The position numbers and the translations under genes were made by a program. Below are positions 25,137-64,000 of a stretch of 64,000 nucleotides of DNA, piece after piece. The stretch spans positions 989,001-1,053,000 of the forward strand of contig JACEVL010000059.1 of assembly GCA_020284085.1 (NCBI GenBank), in the 5' to 3' direction. The DNA is from Aporrectodea caliginosa (Eukaryota > Annelida > Clitellata > Crassiclitellata > Lumbricidae). How positions within the stretch are numbered: the first letter of the stretch is position 1; the number at the start of each line of letters is the position of its first letter. Under the pieces are notes generated by a model. That model was not told where the DNA came from, made no database searches, and worked only from the letters and a program-made list of their open reading frames with translations.

Positions 25137-25610
25137 TTGGCCTGTTGCCATTCGTCATGTTGTCTGGCTCTCTCCTTCAACTTGCTGTTGACTGATAGGA
25201 ACAAATTACAAAGTATGCTAAATAGGATGAAACGTAGAGGTTTCCTCTTATCTACTACCCCTAGCGTTGTAGATATGTCCCAAGCTGCTGATTCTGGCTT
25301 ATTTCAGGCTATTTGTGGGGATTCACGTCATGTTCTCCGAGGAATCTTCCCACATACACAGCAAATCAAATATAACTTACGTCCTAGAATTCACAACTTT
25401 AATCTCCCAATCAATCATAAATGTAATTACATACCACGTATCTTGTTTAAAGATACATATTAATTAATTGTCTTATAATTATAATTACTTCTATTTGTCT
25501 AGAATTATTAACGTTAGCCTGACTCTTTTAGCTAATTGTGTTACTTGTAACCTGTTGCGTTTTGTCAACTGGATTATTTTGAAATTAAACGAATATTGAT
25601 TGATTGTAAT
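25137..25610 (+). mobile_element. LINE C-terminus with 3' UTR and (TGAT)n tail
   Basis: The plus strand encodes LQSMLNRMKRRGFLLSTTPS, ADSGLFQAICGDSRHVLRGI and YNLRPRIHNFNLPINHK, ending FKDTY-stop at 25463. This is the well-known C-terminal region of an invertebrate LINE family (LRPRxHNFxLP). About 140 bp of 3' UTR end in AATATTGATTGATTG. It is 5'-truncated, as usual for reverse-transcribed copies. Confidence 0.8.
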
Positions 25611-25845
25611 CCTCCTCCGTCATCCAGTCCAACATCATTCTCTGTCTTCCTCTGGTCTTTTTGCCCTCCATTCTTCCCTCAATTATAGTGCTTAGGAGGG
25701 AGTCTCTCTTCATAATGTGGCCCAACCATTTTCTCTGTCGTCTTCTGATTATTCCTATTAGAGATCTTTTTTTGTCCACGCGCGCAAGGTCACACCGAAA
25801 TGTCTCTTCATTTGTCCTACATTCCATCCGGTTGACTCTTTCCAT
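25605..25845 (-). mobile_element. LINE fragment, opposite orientation
   Basis: The minus strand encodes RRRQRKWLGHIMKRDSLLST, IIEGRMEGKKTRGRQRMM and LDWMTEEDY, the C-terminal part of another non-LTR family (GHIxRxDSLLxTIIEGRMEGKRxRGRxR). It abuts the tail of the plus-strand LINE. Confidence 0.75.
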
Positions 25846-25854
25846 CCTTTGCCA

Positions 25855-26060
25855 TATGATTTGCTGGCATTTCAGCGTACATAGAAGCCTATCTGAATCT
25901 ATTGCTGGTCATTCCAGCATATATATATATATATATAGGCCTTTCTGAATCTGTTGCTGGTCATTCTGGCATGGACAGAGGGCTCTGTGAATCTGTTGCT
26001 GGCCATTCTAACCTATTTATGTAGGCCCTATCTAAATCAGTTGCTGGCCATTATGTCCAG
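25855..26060 (+). repeat. Minisatellite, about 43-bp unit, four or more copies
   Basis: Units centred on CTGAATCTGTTGCTGGTCAT and followed by GGCC or GGCT recur at about 25888, 25938, 25981 and 24 onward near 26024, with 5 to 10 differences per unit. One unit contains an expanded (AT)n run at 25919-25937. Confidence 0.7.
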
Positions 26061-26254
26061 TTCCCTTATTCCTTGAACGTTTCAATCATTTCTCTATAAG
26101 ACATATGCAGCAGAATAATTTAGTCAATCACTAGGCTACCTTACAGTAATGGAACATAATCTGCATATGAATCTGAGCGTAAAATTTGCCCGGTATAATT
26201 AAATTTTTACAGTTTTTAAAGTGGGTTACAGCAGCCAATAGTATAGAACACTTG

Positions 26255-26345
26255 GCCTGTAACATGGAATTCGAGCCTCCACTCAGGTGGTTACTTAAGT
26301 AAGGGCCTTGAACAAGTCCTCCACTCACAATTATTGCTTAGCGCA
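26255..26345 (+). repeat. tRNA-SINE-like fragment
   Basis: GGAATTCGAGCCTCC (B-box-like) is followed by GGGCCTTGAACAAGTCCTCC, the same order of blocks as in the SINE at 8141-8340. The A-box half is not recognisable. Confidence 0.4.
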
Positions 26346-26399
26346 ATTGTGCACTTCTGAACTTTGGAAGAAGGGCAAAATCAAATACCATTCTATCGT

Positions 26400-27130
26400 A
26401 CTGCAGGACAAAATTAATAACATAGACAGGGGCACTATTTATACTATTTTTACATTTTAGCCTAAAGACTACATTTTAAAACCTCTTTCAAATCTCTAAT
26501 AAATTTGTAAACCTATTTGAAAACTAGATTCAAATTTTTAAATCCATTGGAAAATTCTATCTAAAAAGACACATCTAAGGCCTGTATACCAACTGGCGTC
26601 ATGTGCAAACATTGGTATGCTCGCCTGACCTGTAGGCTAGCCTGAGAACTTGTGTAATAAGTCAAAAATGGAGTTGCATATAACTAAAGGTGCCACCAGG
26701 GATCTGATGCTGCCAAAATTTTAAAGGGTAGAGATCTCCATAACATTATAATAAAATTTCAAATCAATCAATTCACAGATTTTGGATTTATCAGGAAGTC
26801 TGAATACACTGTTCTTATACTTCAGCAAACGTCTGTTAACACTTGTCGTTCTACAACGCAGCTGGTAGTAAATCAGTAGAAAGAACATTCAACTCTCCTC
26901 ACACTGGACTTTACGAAAGAACATTGCCATGAACAATAGCATCGTCAAACACATCATGCACGAGACTAAACTGATTAATAAAGACACAACTCAGATGAGT
27001 TCCTAAAATAGGGAATACACCACTAACTACACAAATATTTCCTATATTTCAACAGCCGAGCTAGAAGCAGGAATAAACACAAAGTATACAGGAACAGGCA
27101 ATTCCAAAATAACCCACATTTTAAAGAATA
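26400..27130. other. Unassigned intergenic stretch
   Basis: AT-rich sequence without a recognised exon or repeat; I see nothing supportable in it. Confidence 0.4.
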
Positions 27131-29258
27131 AGCTAAACAAATGCACAATAACCTAAAAAAATGCGAGGCAGCACTTATTACTTATGCAGGAAGAACATTT
27201 CCATTATTTCATGAAAACCACAAACTCTTATAGCCAGTCTCCTTACAATGATGCAGTAGTTTCAACAAATGTTGCTGGAAGACAAACGCATACTAAAGCA
27301 ACTGAGTGTGTCCTATAACATCTGGGCTGCTTACTGCAAACAACTGCATATGCATATGAAATTCACGAGCAAGTTAACTGCTAGACCAAAGGTATATAAA
27401 GCATGCTTAATGAACCACCTCAAATGTCCAAGATATGTTCTGCATCAATCACTTAATTAAAATTATAAACTACAAAAAAGTGAAACTATTTTATGTTTAG
27501 GCACAAAAATCAATCCTGGCTACAGTTCAATTTATTGTTGTCATGTTTACACCTACAATGTTACACATTCAGTCAAATCAATCAGCTGAAAAGTATTTTA
27601 ATAAGTTTAAAAGCTGCTTATTGTGTTACACTTCAATGGGATCCAAGACCACTGACAGAAAGGTGAAAATAATTAATGCAAATTTCATTCTCATAGCACT
27701 TGTACGTAATGCTATAAAAACTAAAAACACCTTTGTCCATTCACAAACACTCAAGGAACTTACTGAAAAGTGAAAATGAGAAAAACTGAGCATGTTAGTA
27801 CTGAAATTAAACTAAATCTATTACAGAGAAAATACAGAATATTACAAAGCACCTTGGTATTTTATGAATTAAAATAGCTTTCAACATAATCTATAACAGC
27901 CTTTCCCATCAATTTTTATGTTAATGAACTAATCTCCACCATCACCACAGGCTGCCTCTCCGTCTTGTGGCCTGATCTTCTGAACAATGTGCCAATATCC
28001 ATTGTTTGCTTTTGCAGCAGACAATCAAAATACAAAATACTTATTACAGGTAACAATTTCTGTAAGTAGTCCAAAAAAATTCAAAATTCGCATTTGGAAC
28101 ACAGGAATTGCCACAAGAATGTTTTTCTTGCCACTTGGATAGCATTGAGAACATTGCTTTCTTTATAAAACATACATACGTCTGTACAACATAACCACAA
28201 TTCTTTCAGAGACTCATTTGGGACCAAATTAGGTAGTTAAGTTTGAGCCAGTTTAAATTCTGATATGAATACTCTATATACTGCTACATGTATCAATGCT
28301 GAGGCAAATAAAAGTGTTCCAAGAGCAGAGCATAAAGTCTATCATGTAAAATACGGTACATAAGTAAAGAAGAAAATAAACTTAAATGAAAAATAAACTT
28401 TAACAATGAAAATGAAAAAGCAAAGTAAAAATAAACAAAATGAATCAACATTAAGGCAAAGCTACATAAAGAAATCATTGACTCATAGTTTCCTTCATGC
28501 ATAGAAGACAATTTCATCAAACCATATAAAGAGGTGTATTTGTGCATATTTTCTTTCCAATTAGACTAAAAATTCATAGAGGCTTGGCTTAAACAGCTAA
28601 CAATATCTAGTCAAAAGCAGAGGCCAGTGTTTAGGAAATCATTTAGAAATATACAAAAATTAATACACAATTTAAGAATCTAAATAGCAAACAACATTTT
28701 GTCTAGTGGTTTGCATGCTGGTTGGTCTGTTCAGACATCAGAATTCTTATTACCCACATGAAGATTCAAGATATTACGGTATGTAATTTGCTGTTGCTCT
28801 GTCAAATCGAGCTGTAAAACAAGTACGCTGGATTTACACACTTGGGAAATCAGGATGATGCTTATGCTACAGAAGATGCTACATATGAACAACAATAATA
28901 ATATTTATTTGATTGCAAAGCGATTACACCTTACCTTGGGTAAAAAAAACAATAATAACAGTATTGAGCAGCTGAATATGTTCACACTTAATAATTATCA
29001 TTATTATTATCATTTTTTTTGCCCGAGGTAGAAGCAATCCCTCAGGCTATTATTATTATGTTTGCCATGTCTAAGAAACTGACATTGCTAACATCATTCC
29101 CATGGCTACGTCTTGTTCTTTCCTGGGGACTATTAGGCATGTGTAATAAACGACCAATTACTTTATGTTGTCACAGGCAGATGGCTAAATTGATTGATCT
29201 TCTTCATTGAACTTAAGGCATCAATAATTTATTAAGGCAAGTATTTATCTGCAGCTTC

Positions 29259-29318
29259 TTAACCCTTTAACGACGAGCGTGTACTAAAATGTATGGCAGC
29301 TCGTCGTTAAAGGGTTAA
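29259..29318. mobile_element. TTAA-flanked 60-bp micro-hairpin (piggyBac-like terminus)
   Basis: Perfect 20-bp inverted arms (TTAACCCTTTAACGACGAGC at 29259-29278, its complement at 29299-29318) enclose a 20-nt loop. TTAA ends followed by CCCTTT are typical of piggyBac-type transposons. It is present in the left half of the tandem duplication and not in the right half. Confidence 0.55.
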
Positions 29319-30724
29319 AGCATTGTAAAAATTTATATAGCACCCACAACAAACAACCCTTTCAAAGAAAGTGATAGCACTAACTGAATACATGAACTAC
29401 AGAACAATTTCCACTGATCACACAACCGAGCTTGGTAACACAAATAAGCGATAAATTGAGATAAAACATTCCATTCGTAAATCAGATTCAAAAGCTTACA
29501 AGTGCCAAAAACAGAAACCAGCTTTACATCTAAACAAACAAACTCTACACTGTTGGTATTCAATGCATGAAACTGTCATCTGATGGCAAAGCAAAATCTT
29601 CACAAACCCAGTATGCTAACACAGTCTACGCATGTATATGAGTATTTATATAGTGCCTTTCCCATATATCTTAACAGTGCTGACAAGCTAAAAATAAATT
29701 TTATCATTTGAATATGAATAAACTATGAATACATTGAATTGTTTAAATCTTTGAAACTAGGTAACTCAGTTGTTCAGTTGGCTGATGCTGGGCATTGTGT
29801 TTGATTCTACTATGTCTATCACAGACAACACAAATGAAACGCTGGACAGACGAAGATTCTTCTCTATATTTTAACAGCGGATCTTAAATGCATGGTTAAA
29901 CACTTGACTTGTAAAACAGGTAATTTCAAACCAACACTTCAGTGACTAAGCCGAACAACTGCATGACGTTAACTTTTAAAACAAGGTGCGAGGCAGAACA
30001 TTTTACTTATATTGGAACAACTTCTCCATCATATATTTAACCAAAACCACAATGTTTTGTCTTCCAACTCTTCTAGTCATAGGCTCAGTTAACAATGATG
30101 CAGTGGTTTCAAACAAATGTAATTGGAAGACAAAGCAGATTAAACTTAAGAGTGTGTCCTATAACTTCCTGGCTGCTTAGGGCAAATATACAACGGAAGA
30201 CCTTTAAAAATCATATGCAAGTTTACTGCTAGGCTAAAGGCATATAAGTGAAACTCAGTAAACCACACCAAATTGCTTAAGAGTATTTCCTGTATCATAT
30301 ACTTAAAATTAGAAATTAGAAAACTAAGGAATTCAACCTTCAGGGACAAAAAAATTAATTGTGGTCAATTAATTTGTTCAATTAATTGTTCTCATGTTTG
30401 CATTTACAATGTTACACATGTAGTTAATATCAATCACCTGAAAACTTTATCTTAAATATCTCAATGAAATGGAATATTTTACCGAATATTACCGAGCAAG
30501 ATGTTCTAAGAATTACCATCACCAAAAGCCTTCTCCGAATTCCATTACATATGCTAAAAATAAACAGCAATTTCAAAAAATTTCAAAATTTCTCAATAGG
30601 TGCTGCTGGAATCCTAAGCTTGTCTCTGGATTTTTGCTGTGTATTGACACTGAAGTCATTAGGGGACAAGACATCGTACCGCATGTAACATGAACCAATG
30701 CAGAAACCTATTGTCTAACTAGAT

Positions 30725-30885
30725 CCATACATCCATCCGTCACTCTGTCCAACCATCCATCCGTCCAACCATCCATCCATCCATCTGACCATCAGTCCAT
30801 CCATTCGATCATCTGCCAGTCTGATTGTCCATCACACTGTCCGTCCATCTATCCAACCATCAGTGCATCCATCCAACTGTCCTTT
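30725..30885 (+). repeat. (CCAT)n-derived minisatellite
   Basis: Imperfect CCATCCAT/CCGT/CTGT tetranucleotide array of about 160 bp with drifting units. Spacer-like variation is not CRISPR-like; it is a degenerate microsatellite. Confidence 0.8.
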
Positions 30886-31532
30886 CGGCGTGTAAACATA
30901 TACATGGTGTGTTACGTTAATAGCTTTCGGGATACAACACCACTTCACATTAAGCAGAACAGCACGCAATTGGCAGCCCATTAACGAATCCACACTGTAC
31001 TGGGTTCTTATAACAACAATATGTCCCTGTATGCCATATCCAAACCTTTTATCAGAGACTCATTTGGAACCATGTCAGGTAGTTTAATTTGAATCAGTTT
31101 AAATTCTAACTGATATGAGTACTATTATAAATCATTATTGTTATTGTTTGCTAAGGGTAAGAAACATAAGTTGCTAACGTCATCACTATGGTTACCTCTT
31201 GTTCATTTCTGAGGACTATTAGGCATGTAATAAATGAGCAATTAATTAATGTAATGCAAACATTTATATAGCACCAAGATTGGGTGCAGGCTGTTTACAA
31301 ACAACACAGTAAATGGACTACAGAACATGTTCAACTGATCACACAACCAAAAGTTACACAAATAAGCGATAAATTGAAATAAAACATTCCATTCGTAAAT
31401 CAGATTCAAAAGCTTACAAGTGCCAAATACAGAAACCAGCTTTACATCTAAACAAACAAACTCTACACTGTTGGTATTCAATGCATGAAACTGTCACCTG
31501 ATGACATAGCAAAATCAGTGAAGGCCCAGGTC

Positions 31533-31677
31533 CAAGGGTGTAGCCAGGAAAGAATTTCGGGGGTTTCAATTGGACATGGTCGCAGAGTAAGGGGTCAGTT
31601 TAGAAAAGTTAAGTGTTTTTTCGGCAATTATTTATTTGGGGGGGGGTTGAACCCATAAACCCCTAAATATGCCCATG
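31533..31677. mobile_element. Short hAT-type MITE with 8-bp TSD
   Basis: Ends are CAAGGGTGTAG at left and the complement of CATGGGCATAT at right. Perfect 8-bp duplication CCCAGGTC flanks it (31525-31532, 31678-31685). The interior has two G-runs and no ORF. The paralogous left half of the tandem duplication lacks it near 29607, which serves as an empty site. Confidence 0.85.
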
Positions 31678-31780
31678 CCCAGGTCAGTATGCTAACTCAG
31701 TCTGTGCATTTATATGAGTATTTATTTAGTGCCTTTAAAGGATGACTCAAAGTCATGATGAGCGTTAAAGCCCATTCCAG

Positions 31781-33990
31781 CCTCATGTATTGAAGTTGCT
31801 GACAGACGTTAAAGCCATTTGAACCACATGTATGTCTAAATAGACAAGTGACCAACTGACTAAAATTTCTGTTGACTCTTGTTCATTCTCGATCTCAATT
31901 CTACTACAGCACCCTGCATTTTGGTGTTGGTGATACCACAGCACTATGCGAAATCTGCCATCTGAATATAGAAAACTGAAAGACAGTTGCGGCTTTTCGA
32001 AAACAGAATTCACGCACTCTCACAAACACTATATATGCAAGACAAAGAACAATGGAGTCCAACAAGATGTTGCCATCTTGTTGCCAGCACTGTAAATGAT
32101 GTTCCTGATTTAGGGACCTGGAACAAGGTTACAATACAGGTGAACCTAGGTGAGGTGTTAATTGAACAGAGTGTCCATTAAGGATGTGCCAAGCAAATGT
32201 AGAGTTATGTCCAATGCTGAAGTCTGCCTCTCAATTTGGTACATACGGTTATTTCAGCACAGCCCAGGTCTAAACACCAACTTCAGTTACACTGCTCAGA
32301 CAATCTGCAGTGTATTAGATCTACCGATTACTGTTGAGTTTCTATAATGAACATAGCAGAATCAAAGGATCCCACCCCACGTCCCCACCCCATATTATAG
32401 TTAGTCCCACAAGATCAACAGGGTAGCCAAACCTCAGTACTCTCTTGGAGTGTGGATATCTGCAAGGATTGGGAGGGCAATGCTATATGAACACAAATAG
32501 AGGGAAGAGTGAAAGTAGGAAATTTTTGCATATATGGACAACCCCACACAAGCATGTGACAACTAGACTGATTTGATAATTAACATAATTAATTGAGAAG
32601 CGATTTGGTTTTGGCTAATAGCAGTATGGGGATCTAAATTTAAATGGGTCAGTATTTAACTGGGACGACATTTTGACCCATTTAATTTTAAACCACATTA
32701 AATATTGACCCTGCTAAATGTTGACCCAGTTCAGTATTGACCCACATAATGTCAGACCTCATTAAATGTTGTAACATGCTGATTATGAAAGCCACAAAAA
32801 TTGAATCTGAATTTATTTTATTACTTATTTCAATGACAAGCATTATACAGGTACTATGCTAAGCAGTTCACACAACATAAATAATATAGCAGTTATAGAT
32901 TCAACTTTCCCATTAACACAGGCCAAATTTACATAAGTCGTCATTTTTTACTATTATACAAGCTTCTATAATATTACAAGCCCTTGTTTTAAAAAGAATA
33001 ATTAAATATTAAAAAGAAAGTCACTATAATAACTAAAACAATATGAGAACAAAAAACCTGGTAAAAACAATACAATACGTGCTACAGCTGTTCAGAACAA
33101 ACACATACAATTGCAAATGAACAGCTATTTGAACATCGTACTCAAAAGTTCACTCTAACATGTTCAGTTATAGGAATGTGAAGTCACCAGCTGAAAGCCA
33201 GCCTTAATTGACACAAGCCAAAAAACTCAGAGAAGTAACATGACATTATCATGTGAAAAAAAACCCAATCACATACATACACATACATACACTACACATA
33301 CATGTACACATATACACTGTTGACATCTAATCATACACCATTCTAGGACCTGATTTAGGACTGGGAAGTTCTGGAGAAAATTTCATGGCCTCTTTTAAGT
33401 GAAGCTTCATAAAAAGAAAACCAGTTAACATCAGAAAGGTAACATCAAAACACTGTGGTCATACACTGGTCATAAAAGAACATATTAAATAAAACACCAA
33501 AGTATTTATAATTTATGATATAAAGACCACAGTAAGTGATATGTGGTTCATCATTGCTAATCTATTTGTGCCTGTAAATATTAAAGAGCTAAACAAACTA
33601 ATATGTCTGCAGAAGCAACACCAATTGAAATCTGTTGCATTTACTTTGTTGTCAGATCAACCAGTCTGCAATAACTGTTCTACTAGCTGAAAAGCGAACT
33701 ACTCCTTCACTCTTGCCTATTCTAAAATATTATACTTAGTCCTATTTCATTCACTGTTGGACAAATGTAAAGACAAATTCAAGACAATGTTTACCTTTGA
33801 TAAAGCAGAGAAATAAGGTTTCTAACAGACTGATGTAACTCTAAATTTGATGACAGTATGTATGTCATGACACAAACAACCACTCATAACACACAGCTGT
33901 GACAAAACTCAGATTGTAATTAAATGAAGAACCAAAAAGAGCAAAAATGACACCTAGCAAGTAGCAACAAAGTTTTATGCAAACGGCCCA
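31781..33990. other. Intergenic stretch with degenerate repeats
   Basis: No exon recognised. It includes a roughly 20-bp degenerate tandem motif built on TTAAATATTGACCC (32641-32772) and a CATA-rich microsatellite (33265-33320). Confidence 0.5.
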
Positions 33991-34004
33991 AAACGACTGA
34001 TGAC

Positions 34005-34086
34005 AGTAATAAGCGCCTCTGAATAGGAATCTGGTAGGGGCGCTATAACAAGTGTTCAAATACAATACAATACAATACAATACAAT
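34005..34086 (+). repeat. LINE 3' terminus with (ACAAT)n tail
   Basis: AAGCGCCTCTGAATAGG, then GGGGCGCTATAACAAGTG, then a run of ATACAATACAATACAAT. It is the same 3' architecture as at 14830-14895 with a different tail repeat. Confidence 0.6.
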
Positions 34087-34139
34087 AAAGGGCACCATCT
34101 CATATCTCCAATGATCAATCTAGTTTGGTCTGGGTCTGT

Positions 34140-34195
34140 CAGCAGTGAACTATGGCCCGGGTTTTGTTCATGATAAAGAATATACTTACTTAGGC
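34140..34195 (+). repeat. (TTAC)-tailed repeat 3' end
   Basis: GTTCATGATAAAGAATATAC followed by TTACTTAG matches the 3' end of the TTAC-tailed family. Confidence 0.45.
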
Positions 34196-35236
34196 ATCTG
34201 CCCAAAGTGTGGCACCCTGGCTATGAATCCAATACCTGAAACCTGGCAAAAAGAATCATAATGATTACTTCAGGCAGATGGCTTTATCAGTGATGGGTTC
34301 ACAGCTTAATAATGTGCAGTTGTTTGCAGTCCAAGAAGTCATAGAGTGGGAAATACAGGATTGCAGTCAAGACCCATCAATGAAGCATATAAGCATATAT
34401 GGGAATCAAATAGAATTTAGTTTGCTGATGTAGGCTGAAATATACTGTGAGTTAGGCGACTATTTGACTTGCGTTGAATTGCAAATAATGACTCACATGC
34501 AGCCTGTTGTATGACTGATTTATGATCCTGAGATGGAGTAACAGGGAGTTGATACCAACTGAGAATGGACTCAGGTACCCGGGCCATACTTCACCAAATT
34601 TTTATGCCTCTAATTTGGTCAATTGTGAACTGTCTCCCCAGACGAACACCACACACAGAGTGACAATGCAATGCATCAATGCAAAATGAAATCACAAGGA
34701 TGTTCGTATACTGCAACTCATACACTGGTTATCACATTCACGCATTGCATACCTTGAAATAAGTAGCAGTAAATTTAGTTTACCAACAGAGACAATACAA
34801 GTAACAGAGTTAAATTAAATACTACACAGGGTAAGACCAAGACCAGATGTTTGAGTGAAGGCACAGTACACTTTGAATAGCATTGGAGATCTTCTACAAT
34901 GTTTCTTGCATCATAACGGGAGACATTAATCCTCTTACTAAAAGCGGTTTTTCTTTACATTAGATAAAGGTAAAAGACCTTACTTTAAATTTCAATCATA
35001 CAATGAATATTTATGTGCAAACAAAACACTGCAAAAACACACAAAATAGCTCAGCTAAATGTTAAAAATTCTTTTATATCACATATCAGTCATGAAATAG
35101 ATCCAAAGAAAATATAATCATTACACCTAAAGACACAAAAATCTTCACGAAGCCAAATGATTTGGTGGAAATTCTACTTTTCACTCAATGAAGTAAAAAA
35201 GCCGATCTGGAAATTGGCTGATAATTCGTATATCTG

Positions 35237-63456
<28,220 letters not shown>

Positions 63457-64000
63457 GCCACCTAGAATCTCTTTAATCTCCTTCAACGAAGTCTGCCTAG
63501 CGCAACATCTCACCTGATGCGTACTCAACTAAAGAGAAAGTCTTAAGTCAATTAAATACGACCCATAATAATTCTAAAAAAATAAGTCGACAGCAGAATA
63601 ATCACCGATAATCCATCGTAAACTGATAGTTAAGCGCCGCACCTGCCAGGATTTTCATTGGTTGCGTCTGAAATGCACACAGGAGCTCCAGTTTAGCCTA
63701 ATGGCTCCCCCTATACTTATTCATAGTTTGACTCCCTAGGTGGCTGTATCTCTGTTCCGTACAATCATGTTTATTTTCATATTTTATTAGCCATGCTAAA
63801 TTGATCAATTTATTATTTTCATGTGTTTATCATCGTGCAAGAAGGGCTCTTAAAAGTCCATGTATTCGCGTTCGTGTACATGAATCCGCATAACCTCAAA
63901 GTCGAACCTTACAATTAATCCGCTCAGTCGAAATAAAATTGATAATAATAATCATTTATTTGATTTTATTAATTCAGACTGACAAGTACGTAGCAAGATT
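63457..64000. other. DAPK upstream region
   Basis: 5' flank of DAPK on the minus strand, presumably holding the 5' UTR and promoter. No TATA box or other gene is clear. A (AAT)-rich stretch lies at 63942-63962. Confidence 0.45.

Larger units (their letters stand above)
25070..26262. repeat. Direct repeat pair bracketing LINE debris
   Basis: About 65 bp (TTTTTACAGTTTTTAAA, GGGTTACA, CAGCCAATAGTATAGAACAC, TTGGCCTGT) occurs at 25073-25136 and again at 26200-26262 with a few differences. LINE fragments and a minisatellite lie between. This may mark an insertion with duplication or a local rearrangement. Confidence 0.6.
27130..31780 (+). repeat. Old non-coding tandem duplication (about 27130-29680 and 29980-31780)
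   Basis: Several colinear blocks match between the halves. They are 27160-27440 with 29990-30300 (ATGATGCAGT, GTGTGTCCTATAAC, GGCTGCTTA), 27540-27600 with 30390-30450, 28205-28270 with 31045-31115 (AGAGACTCATTTGG) and 29000-29160 with 31110-31240. The best match is 29420-29620 with 31340-31510, about 150 bp nearly identical (AAACATTCCATTCGTAAATC, AGCTTTACATCTAAACAAAC). Neither half contains a convincing ORF. The gradient of similarity suggests an old duplication with unequal decay or partial conversion. Confidence 0.75.

Noticed and set aside
28293..28547. 84-codon hydrophobic minus-strand ORF
   Set aside because: AT-rich chance frame; the corresponding part of the duplicate half is not open.
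30725..30885. CRISPR-like alternating repeat
   Set aside because: Units are drifting CCAT tetranucleotides without constant repeats or unique spacers; eukaryotic context.

Overview
The window is nuclear DNA from an animal, almost certainly an invertebrate. Evidence: GT-AG introns of about 0.1 to 8 kb, animal-specific DAPK architecture (kinase, calmodulin-binding segment, ankyrins, ROC-COR, death domain), an AT-rich background, and dense LINE, SINE and MITE relics with microsatellite tails. I cannot name the species. A sponge or another early-branching or marine invertebrate would fit, but that is only an impression.

Layout from left to right: (1) 148-3613, minus strand: first three coding exons of DDOST/OST48, a subunit of the ER oligosaccharyltransferase; the rest lies off the left edge. 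(2) 5396-7135, plus strand: an intact, intronless pyruvate kinase, head to head with DDOST. (3) 11605-24575, minus strand: a complete ubiquilin gene reconstructed as 14 coding exons (487 aa; UBL, STI1 repeats, UBA), tail to tail with pyruvate kinase. (4) 24576-35236: a gene-poor stretch holding LINE relics, a 43-bp minisatellite, and an old roughly 2-kb non-coding tandem duplication. (5) 35237-63456, minus strand: a complete death-associated protein kinase (DAPK) gene reconstructed as 20 coding exons (1347 aa); all exon phases close and the coding sum is divisible by three.

Most of the remaining sequence is mobile DNA: a MULE-type foldback element with a 9-bp target duplication in a DDOST intron, several hAT-type elements with 7- to 8-bp target duplications (one still carrying the N-terminal part of a BED-finger transposase inside DAPK intron 1), a TA-flanked palindromic MITE, a TTAA-flanked micro-hairpin, at least three SINE-like families, and about ten LINE reverse-transcriptase fragments.

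The four host genes are unrelated housekeeping or signalling genes (protein glycosylation, glycolysis, proteasome shuttling, calmodulin-regulated cell-death kinase); nothing suggests they form a unit. The most notable biology is in DAPK: an eight-copy acidic decapeptide array between the kinase domain and the calmodulin-binding segment, loss of the serine equivalent to inhibitory Ser308, and a decayed tandem copy of the first coding exon. All exon boundaries were worked out by eye from splice consensus, reading-frame continuity and family similarity, without transcript data.
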